From Bog-473 sp963742035 (GTDB taxonomy: Bacteria; Actinomycetota; Acidimicrobiia; Acidimicrobiales; RAAP-2), in NCBI GenBank assembly GCA_963742035.1, contig CAVUKH010000007.1:248001-312000 (forward strand): 64,000 nt of DNA, given 5' to 3'. The position numbers and the translations under genes were made by a program. A model generated the notes under the pieces. That model saw nothing but the letters and a program-made list of their open reading frames with translations. It searched no databases and had not been told where the DNA came from. Every line of letters starts with the position of its first letter. Position 1 is the first letter of the stretch. Shown here one piece after another: positions 15,043 through 21,990 of the stretch.

Positions 15043-17316
15043 ATGGTGGCCCTGACGCGGGTGACTCCATCATCCGGGACCGACACAGACGAGACGAATG
15101 CTCGAGATCTCGAGCAGGAGCACACAGGCGAGCAGGTCCTGCGCGACCTGTTGGCCCCGCTGCTCGCCGAATTCGCCCGCCACCGTCCCGAGGACGACAC
15201 GTCCTTGATCGTGGCCGCGGGCCGGACAGCGGCCCGGGCTCACGAGGGCCAGTTTCGGCGCTCGGGCGAGCCCTACATCACGCACCCCGTTGCCGTGGCG
15301 ACGATCGTGGCCGAGCTCGGGCTGGACGGGCAGACCGTGGCCGCCGCCCTCCTGCACGACGCGGTGGAGGACACCGGGCTGACGCTCGAGACGATTGCGG
15401 AGACCTTCGGTGAGGGCGTGGCCCGTGTCGTCGACGGGGTGACCAAGCTGGATCGCCTCCAGTTCAACTCCAAGGAGGCCCAGCAGGCGGCGACCATCCG
15501 CAAAATGCTGGTCGCCATGGCCGACGACTGGCGCGTCCTCTTGATCAAGCTGGCCGACCGGCTCCACAACATGCGCACCCTCGCGGTCATGCCCGAGTGG
15601 AAGCAGCGCCGGACCGCACAGGAGACCTTCGACGTGTACGCGCCGTTGGCCCACCGGCTCGGGGTCCAGCAGGTCCGCTGGCAGCTGGAGGACCTCGCCT
15701 TCGCCACACTCCACCCGAAGCGCTACGCCGAGATCGAGCAGATGGTGGCGGCCCGGGCCCCGCAGCGGGAGGAGTATCTCGAGCGGGTGCTCGTCCACGT
15801 GCGCCAGCGCATGAACGAAATGGGCGTGGTCGCCGACGTCACCGGGCGCCCGAAGCACCTGTGGTCCATCTACGAGAAGATGGTGGTGCGCGGCAAAGAG
15901 TTCGATGACATCAACGATCTCGTGGCCATCCGGGTCGTGGTCGAGTCCGAGAAGGACTGCTGGGCCGCACTGGGCGCGATCCACGCCATCTGGGCCCCGG
16001 TGCACGGGCGGTTCAAGGACTACATCAACACGCCCAAGTTCAACATGTACCAGTCGCTGCACACGACGGTGATCGGGCTGGACGGCAAGCCGGTCGAGGT
16101 GCAGATCCGGACGTCGGAGATGCACCACCGGGCCGAGTACGGCATCGCGGCGCACTGGGGTTACAAATCCAAGGAGGACCATTCCTCCGAAATGGCGTGG
16201 CTCCAGCGGATCGCCGACGTCGACCGACAAACCGACGACCCGATCGAGTTCCTCGAGGCGCTGAAGCTCGACCTGGAGCAGGACGAGGTCTACGTCTTCA
16301 CGCCCAAAGGCAAGGTCATCGCGCTGCCCGCCCGCTCCACCCCGGTCGACTTCGCCTACGCCATCCACACCGAGGTGGGGCACCGTTGCATCGGGGCCCG
16401 GGTCAACGGACGCCTGGTGCCACTCGAGACCCAACTGAGCAGCGCCGACACCGTGGAGATCTTCACCTCCAAGTCGCCCACCGCCGGCCCGTCCCGGGAC
16501 TGGCTCCAGATCGTCGCCTCCACCCGGGCGCGCAACAAAATTCGCCAGTGGTTCTCGCGGGAACGCCGCGAAGACGCCATTGAGAACGGCCGAGAGGATC
16601 TGGCCCGGGCGTTGCGCCGGGACGGCCTGCCGCTGCACAAACTGCTGGGCTCGAGCGCCCTGCAGCAGGTGGCCGACTCCATGAACCTGGCCGACCTCGA
16701 TGCGCTCTACGCATCAATCGGCGAGAACCAGGTCTCGGCCCAGTCGATCGTGCAGCGGCTCACCAAGGCCCTGCGGGGTGGGGGCGGGGCGGACGAACAG
16801 CTGCCGACCATCGCCCTACCGGGCACGACCCGGCCCCGTCAGGGACGCCGCACCGGCACGGGCGTCTACGTCGAGGGACTCGATGACGTCATGATCCACC
16901 TGGCGCGGTGCTGCACGCCGGTGCCGGGCGACCAGATCGTAGGTTTCGTGACCCAGGGTCGGGGCGTCTCGGTGCACCGAGCCGACTGCGCCAACGCGGC
17001 GGCGCTGGCCGACCGTTCCCGGGAGCGACTCATGGAAGTCGAGTGGGACCGGGGCAACGACGGTGTCTTCGTCGCGACCATTGAGGTGCAGGCCTTCGAC
17101 CGGGCCCGACTGCTCGCCGATGTTTCCCGCGTCGTCTCCGAGCACCATCTCAACATCGTCGCCGCCCGGACGGCCACGACCCCGGACCGGGTAAGCCGGA
17201 TGGCCTTCGACGTCGAGTTGGCCGACCCGACGCACCTGCATTCACTGATCAGCGCGCTGAAGCACCTCGACGGGGTGTTCGACGCGTATCGTCAGCTGCC
17301 TGGCAAGAAAGTCTGA
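15043..17316 (+). CDS. rel: Bifunctional (p)ppGpp synthetase/hydrolase Rel
   Basis: A 757-residue RelA/SpoT homologue controlling the stringent response. The HD hydrolase domain has LLHDAVEDTG (His105-Asp106). The synthetase domain contains GRPKHLWSIYEKM, RFKDYI and KFNMYQSLHTTV; RFKD is the RXKD motif typical of enzymes with both activities. TGS (VYVFTPKGKVIALP) and zinc-finger regions (ARCCTPVPGDQIVGFVTQG) follow, with a C-terminal ACT domain. It lies 24 nt upstream of hisS. The leaderless start gives the expected N-terminus. Confidence 0.96.
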   Translation: MVALTRVTPSSGTDTDETNARDLEQEHTGEQVLRDLLAPLLAEFARHRPEDDTSLIVAAGRTAARAHEGQFRRSGEPYITHPVAVATIVAELGLDGQTVAAALLHDAVEDTGLTLETIAETFGEGVARVVDGVTKLDRLQFNSKEAQQAATIRKMLVAMADDWRVLLIKLADRLHNMRTLAVMPEWKQRRTAQETFDVYAPLAHRLGVQQVRWQLEDLAFATLHPKRYAEIEQMVAARAPQREEYLERVLVHVRQRMNEMGVVADVTGRPKHLWSIYEKMVVRGKEFDDINDLVAIRVVVESEKDCWAALGAIHAIWAPVHGRFKDYINTPKFNMYQSLHTTVIGLDGKPVEVQIRTSEMHHRAEYGIAAHWGYKSKEDHSSEMAWLQRIADVDRQTDDPIEFLEALKLDLEQDEVYVFTPKGKVIALPARSTPVDFAYAIHTEVGHRCIGARVNGRLVPLETQLSSADTVEIFTSKSPTAGPSRDWLQIVASTRARNKIRQWFSRERREDAIENGREDLARALRRDGLPLHKLLGSSALQQVADSMNLADLDALYASIGENQVSAQSIVQRLTKALRGGGGADEQLPTIALPGTTRPRQGRRTGTGVYVEGLDDVMIHLARCCTPVPGDQIVGFVTQGRGVSVHRADCANAAALADRSRERLMEVEWDRGNDGVFVATIEVQAFDRARLLADVSRVVSEHHLNIVAARTATTPDRVSRMAFDVELADPTHLHSLISALKHLDGVFDAYRQLPGKKV

Positions 17317-17340
17317 CCCCCGAGTCGTGAGGAGCGCGCG

Positions 17341-18660
17341 ATGAGCGCGGGGTCACCCGCGCCCGGGCCCGGCCCCGCCACGCCGCCGCGCACGCCCAAG
17401 GGCATGCACGATGTGCTGTGGCCCGAGTCCGCCCGCTGGGAGGACACCGTCGCCCGGTTCGCCTCGCTGGTCGAGAGCGCCGGCTACGGGCTGACCATCA
17501 CACCCATCCTCGAACATGCCGGCGTGTTCCTGCGCGGCATCGGCGAGGGCAGCGAGGTGGTCGGCAAGGAGATGTACGTCTTCGAGGACCGCGACCGCCA
17601 AATGATGGCGTTGCGCCCCGAGGGGACCGCACCCATCGCGCGCGCCTACGTGCAGCACCACCCGGTCCCGCCGTGGAAGGCCTGGTATGTGGCGCCCTCG
17701 TTCCGCCACGAGAACCCTCAGCACGGTCGCTACCGCCAGCACCACCAACTGGGTGTGGAGGCGCTCGGTCCGGCCGATGCCGACCTCGACGTCGAGGTCG
17801 TCTCCCTGGCGAACGATTTCTTCGCCGGGCTCGGACTGCGGCGGGTGACCTTGAAGCTGCACTCCATGGGCGACGGTGTGTGCAAGCCGGGGTACGTGGC
17901 GTTGCTGAGCGAGTTCCTGGCCGAGCGGGCCGACCAGCTGTGCCCGGCCCACCGGGGGCGCCACCTCGACAACCCGTTGCGGGTGCTGGACTGCAAGTCG
18001 GAGGAATGTCGGGCCGCCACCGCCGACGCCCCGCACTTCCTGGATCACCTGTGTGACCCATGTCGGGAACACTTCGCCCGGGTGCGCGCCGGGCTCGACG
18101 CGCTCGGGGTCGGTTACACCATCGACCACCGCCTCGTTCGGGGTTTCGACTACTACACGCGCACGACCTTCGAATTCGCGGCCGACGCACTCGACGCGGC
18201 GCAGAACGGCGTGGGGGGTGGCGGCCGCTACGACGGCCTGGTCGAGCTGCTCGGCGGGGAGCCCACACCGGGTATCGGGTTCGGCATCGGGATCGAGCGC
18301 GTGCTGCTGGCCTGCGACGCCGAAGGGGTCTTCACCACCCAGTCCGTGTTGGCGGCCCGTCCCTTGCACGCCTACATCATCGACACGGCGGGAGGTGAGT
18401 CGGCCGTCGTCCTCACTGCCGAGCTGCGCCGAGCCGGCCTGCGGGCCGACCGGGCCTTCGACGGGCGTTCGATGAAGTCCCAGATCAAGTCGGCCGACCG
18501 CTCTGGCGCCCTGGTGGCGCTGGTCGTCGGTCCCCAAGAGGTGGAGGCGGGAACAGTGGGCCTGCGACCTCTGCGCAGCGACGCCGGGCAACGGAGTGTG
18601 CCGCGGGCTGCCATTGTGGAGGAGCTCAAGGCCTTCCTGGGCGAGTCGGGGTCGTCCTGA
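17341..18660 (+). CDS. hisS: Histidyl-tRNA synthetase
   Basis: A 439-residue class II synthetase that charges tRNA-His. Motif 1 begins TPKGMHDVLWPES, motif 2 is MALRPEGTAPIARAYVQHH followed by FRHENPQHGRYRQHHQLGVE. The histidine-specific loops are LVRGFDYYTRTTFEF and GGGGRYDGL; motif 3 is GIGFGIGIERVLLA. The C-terminal anticodon-binding domain ends near LKAFLG. GAGGAG lies 8 nt before the ATG. Probably cotranscribed with rel. Confidence 0.96.
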   Translation: MSAGSPAPGPGPATPPRTPKGMHDVLWPESARWEDTVARFASLVESAGYGLTITPILEHAGVFLRGIGEGSEVVGKEMYVFEDRDRQMMALRPEGTAPIARAYVQHHPVPPWKAWYVAPSFRHENPQHGRYRQHHQLGVEALGPADADLDVEVVSLANDFFAGLGLRRVTLKLHSMGDGVCKPGYVALLSEFLAERADQLCPAHRGRHLDNPLRVLDCKSEECRAATADAPHFLDHLCDPCREHFARVRAGLDALGVGYTIDHRLVRGFDYYTRTTFEFAADALDAAQNGVGGGGRYDGLVELLGGEPTPGIGFGIGIERVLLACDAEGVFTTQSVLAARPLHAYIIDTAGGESAVVLTAELRRAGLRADRAFDGRSMKSQIKSADRSGALVALVVGPQEVEAGTVGLRPLRSDAGQRSVPRAAIVEELKAFLGESGSS

Positions 18661-18859
18661 AGCAGCGGGCCCCGGCCGCGCCGCAGTACCGACAGGACAG
18701 ACCGGCACCGACAACCTCCACGGCCACCACGGCCACCACAGCCACCACGCCACCACAGGTCCATCCACACCACGCAGGAACAGACACGACACAGCACGAC
18801 ACGAACCCGAACCGACCACACGCCCCGCACCGACCAGACTGAGCGCCGAGACCCCCCTC
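18661..18859 (+). promoter_or_regulatory. C-rich, G-poor hisS-aspS leader; candidate Rho-utilisation region
   Basis: By hand count 18721-18840 contains about 58 C, 37 A, 22 G and 3 T, an extreme skew for this genome. It includes repeated GGCCACCAC/CCACC units. C-rich, G-poor, unstructured RNA is what Rho loads on, so this could terminate or attenuate read-through into aspS. No -10 element or intrinsic terminator was found. Confidence 0.3.
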
Positions 18860-20698
18860 ATGACCACCGAACCACAGCCCACCGAACCACAGCCCACCGA
18901 CCCGGGCCAGACCGAAAACCAGCCCACCGCCCTGCGCACCCACCTGTGCGGGATTCTGGGCACCGCGGACGTCGGCCAGACCGTCACCGTCTGCGGCTGG
19001 GTGGCCCGGCGGCGCGAGCACGGCGAGCATCTCGCCTTCGTGGACCTGCGCGACCACACCGGCATCATCCAGTGCGTCATCGACCACGCCACGGACGTGC
19101 GTTCCGAGTGGGTCATCGCCGTCAGCGGGACCGTCCGACACCGGCCCGAGGGCACCATCAATCCCAGCATCGGGACGGGCGAGGTCGAGATCGGCGACTG
19201 CACCGTCGAGGTCCTCAACGAAGCCGAGCCGCCACCCTTCTCGGTCGACGACCGCGACGAGTCCGACGAGCCCGTGCGACTCAAACATCGCTACGTCGAC
19301 CTGAGGCGGCCGCGCATGCAGCGCAACCTGCGCCTCCGGGCGCGGGTCAACGCCGCCCTCCGGGCCGCCATGGACCGCCAGGGCTTCGCCGAGGTGGAGA
19401 CGCCGTTGCTCTGGGCACCCACCCCCGAGGGATCGCGGGAGTTCTCGGTCCCCTCGAGACTGCACCACGGCGAGTTCTACGCGCTCCCACAGAGCCCGCA
19501 GCTCGCCAAGCAGCTCCTCATGGTGGGCGGCTTCGACCGTTATTTCCAGATCGCCCGCTGCCTTCGGGACGAGGACCTCAGGGCCGACCGCCAGTTCGAG
19601 TTCATGCAGCTCGATATGGAGTGCTCCTTCGCCTCGCAGGACGACGTCATGGCCTATGTCTCCGAAGCCGTGCTGGACGCCGCGGCGGCGGCCACGGGGG
19701 AGCGCCCGCCGCCGATCGAGCGGATGACGTGGGCCGAGGCGCGCGACCGCTACGGCACCGACAAGCCGGACCTGCGCTTCGGCCTCGAGCTGGTCGACCT
19801 GTCCGCGGCGTTCAACGACACGGAGGTCAAGGCCTTCTCGTCGCCCACGGTCAAGGCCATCGTCGTGCCCGACGCCGGCACCTGGCCCCGCAAGCGACTG
19901 GACGAGGTCACCGACCTCGCCAAGAAGCACGGCGCCGCCGGCCTGGCCTGGTTCCGCGTCGTCGAGAACGGCCCCGCACTGGACGGGCCCCTGGCGCGCC
20001 ACCTCTCGGAGCAGGAAGTTGTCAGCGTCCTGCAACAGACGGGGGCGGAACCAGGCGACCTCATCCTCGCCGTCTCGGACACCTACGTCACGGCCTGCGC
20101 GGTGCTGGGTGCGCTGCGCGTGGCGATCGGGGCCCCGCCCGTGGGCCAGGGCCCGCATCGATACGTGTGGGTCGTCGACTTCCCGATGTTCGACGGCGTC
20201 GGGGCCGACGGCAACCCGCAGGCGGCCCACCATCCGTTCACCATGCCGTACCCCGAGGACCTGCCCCTGCTGGCGACCGACCCCTTCGCCGTGCGCTCGC
20301 AGGCGTACGACCTGGTGCTCAACGGGTGGGAGTTGGGCTCGGGGAGCGTCCGTATCCACAACCGGTCGATACAGGAGCAGGTGTTCGCCGCGCTGGGCAT
20401 CGGCGCCGACGAGGCCGAGGCTCGTTTCGGGTTCCTGCTGGGCGCCTTCCGCTACGGGGCGCCACCGCACGCCGGGTTCGCGGTCGGGGTCGACCGGCTG
20501 GTGGCGATTTTGGCCGGCGAGGAGAACATCCGGGAGGTCATCGCCTACCCCAAGACCCAGTCCGGCGCCGACCTGCTGACGGGCGCGCCGACGCCGCTCC
20601 CCGTGGCCAGCCTGGCCGAGCTGGGCATCCGGGTCGTGGCGCCGAGCGCGCCGAGCGCGGGGGCGCCGGCATCGAAGCCGATCGAGGACGCCCACTGA
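18860..20698 (+). CDS. aspS: Aspartyl-tRNA synthetase
   Basis: A 612-residue bacterial-type AspRS. The N-terminal OB fold (VTVCGWVARRREHGEHLAFVDLRD) binds the anticodon. Motif 2 covers FQIARCLRDEDLRADRQFEFMQLDMEC, preceded by FYALPQSPQLAKQLLMV. A GAD insert occupies about residues 290-420. Motif 3 is GFAVGVDRLVAILAGEENIREVIAYPKT. The first 25 residues are a Pro/Thr/Gln-rich extension. The ATG at 18860 is the first plausible start but lacks a clear ribosome binding site. Its stop overlaps the apparent CTG start of rarA. Confidence 0.95.
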   Translation: MTTEPQPTEPQPTDPGQTENQPTALRTHLCGILGTADVGQTVTVCGWVARRREHGEHLAFVDLRDHTGIIQCVIDHATDVRSEWVIAVSGTVRHRPEGTINPSIGTGEVEIGDCTVEVLNEAEPPPFSVDDRDESDEPVRLKHRYVDLRRPRMQRNLRLRARVNAALRAAMDRQGFAEVETPLLWAPTPEGSREFSVPSRLHHGEFYALPQSPQLAKQLLMVGGFDRYFQIARCLRDEDLRADRQFEFMQLDMECSFASQDDVMAYVSEAVLDAAAAATGERPPPIERMTWAEARDRYGTDKPDLRFGLELVDLSAAFNDTEVKAFSSPTVKAIVVPDAGTWPRKRLDEVTDLAKKHGAAGLAWFRVVENGPALDGPLARHLSEQEVVSVLQQTGAEPGDLILAVSDTYVTACAVLGALRVAIGAPPVGQGPHRYVWVVDFPMFDGVGADGNPQAAHHPFTMPYPEDLPLLATDPFAVRSQAYDLVLNGWELGSGSVRIHNRSIQEQVFAALGIGADEAEARFGFLLGAFRYGAPPHAGFAVGVDRLVAILAGEENIREVIAYPKTQSGADLLTGAPTPLPVASLAELGIRVVAPSAPSAGAPASKPIEDAH

Positions 20699-21990
20699 GC
20701 CTCTTCGCCGACGCCGCCGATCGCCGCCTCCAGCGCCAGGCGCCCCTGGCGGCCCGTCTCCGCCCACGCACCCTCGATGAGGTGGTGGGCCAGGAGCACC
20801 TCGTCGGCCCCGGTGCGCCCTTGCGCCTGCTGGCCGAGTCCGACCGGGTCGGGTCGTCGATCCTGTGGGGTCCCGCCGGCACCGGCAAGACCACCCTGGC
20901 CCGCCTGCTGGCCGACGCCACCGCCAAGCACCTGACCACGCTGTCGGCCACGGCGGCCGGCGTGAAGGACGTCCGTGAGGCCCTGGCCGAAGCCCAGCGC
21001 CGCCTCGGCGAGCAGGGCCAGGGCACCATGCTCTTCATCGACGAGGTGCACCGCTTCAGCAAGTCCCAGCAGGACGTGCTGCTCCCCGCCGTCGAGGACG
21101 GGCTGGTCGTGCTCATCGGCGCCACCACGGAGAATCCTTTCTTCGAGGTCAATCCGCCCCTGTTGAGCCGGACCTCACTGTGGCGGCTGCACGCGTTGTC
21201 GCCGGACGACCTGCGCACCCTCATCCGGCGGGGTCTGGACCTGGAGGGGGCCGATGCCGAGGACGACGCGGTGGACGCCCTGGTGGCGGCCTGCGAGGGC
21301 GACGCCCGCGCCGCGCTGACCACGGTGGAGACGGCGGTGGCCCTGGCCCGGGGTGCGGGCAGCGACGCCCGGGTCGTGCTCACCATGGACGACATGGCGC
21401 GGGCCCGCGACGGGCGCCTGTTCCATCAGGGCGCCGACGAGCACTACGACCAGATCAGCGCGCTGATCAAGAGCGTGCGGGGCTCGGACCCCGACGCCGG
21501 CCTCTACTGGATGGCCCGCATGATCGAGGCGGGGGAGGACCCCCGGTTCCTGGCTCGCCGCATGGTCATCCTGGCCAGTGAGGACATCGGGCTGGCCGAT
21601 CCCCAGGCGCTGCTCGTGGCCGAGGCGGCGGCGCGGGCGGTCGAGTACGTGGGCTTGCCCGAGGCGGCGCTGAACCTGGCCGAGGCCGTGATCTACCTGG
21701 CACGGGCCCCCAAGTCCAACGCCGTCGTGGTGGCGCTCGGGCGGGCCCAGGCCGACGTGCGCTCCGGCGCCACGCAGGAGGTCCCCACCCATTTGCGGGA
21801 CGCGCACTACAAGGGCGCCGCCACGCTGGGGCACGGCGACGGGTATGTCTACCCCCACGACGACCCCACCGGGGTGGTCTCCCAGCAGTATCGTCCTGAC
21901 GCGCTCGAGGGACGGGTGTACTACGAGCCCACCCCGCGGGACCCCGACGGGCCGGGCCGGACGAGCCCTCGTGGGGAGGCCGAATCGTGA
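20695..21990 (+). CDS. rarA: Replication-associated recombination protein RarA (MgsA), apparent CTG start
   Basis: A 431-residue AAA+ ATPase related to clamp loaders, acting at stalled replication forks. It begins SLFADAADRR, then PLAARLRPRTLDEVVGQEH; Walker A is GPAGTGKTTLA, Walker B is MLFIDEVHRF, the sensor is GATTENPFFEV, and the C-terminal tetramerisation domain contains FLARRMVILASEDIGLA. No ATG, GTG or TTG lies in frame between the end of aspS and the conserved N-terminus. The CTG at 20695 overlaps the aspS TGA by 4 nt in the same way other genes here overlap with GTGA. An ATC at 20671 is a less likely alternative. Confidence 0.93.
   Translation: MSLFADAADRRLQRQAPLAARLRPRTLDEVVGQEHLVGPGAPLRLLAESDRVGSSILWGPAGTGKTTLARLLADATAKHLTTLSATAAGVKDVREALAEAQRRLGEQGQGTMLFIDEVHRFSKSQQDVLLPAVEDGLVVLIGATTENPFFEVNPPLLSRTSLWRLHALSPDDLRTLIRRGLDLEGADAEDDAVDALVAACEGDARAALTTVETAVALARGAGSDARVVLTMDDMARARDGRLFHQGADEHYDQISALIKSVRGSDPDAGLYWMARMIEAGEDPRFLARRMVILASEDIGLADPQALLVAEAAARAVEYVGLPEAALNLAEAVIYLARAPKSNAVVVALGRAQADVRSGATQEVPTHLRDAHYKGAATLGHGDGYVYPHDDPTGVVSQQYRPDALEGRVYYEPTPRDPDGPGRTSPRGEAES

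Noticed and set aside
18721..18770. GGCCACCAC repeats before aspS as a CRISPR array
   Set aside because: Units are 7-10 bp, adjacent and without spacers.
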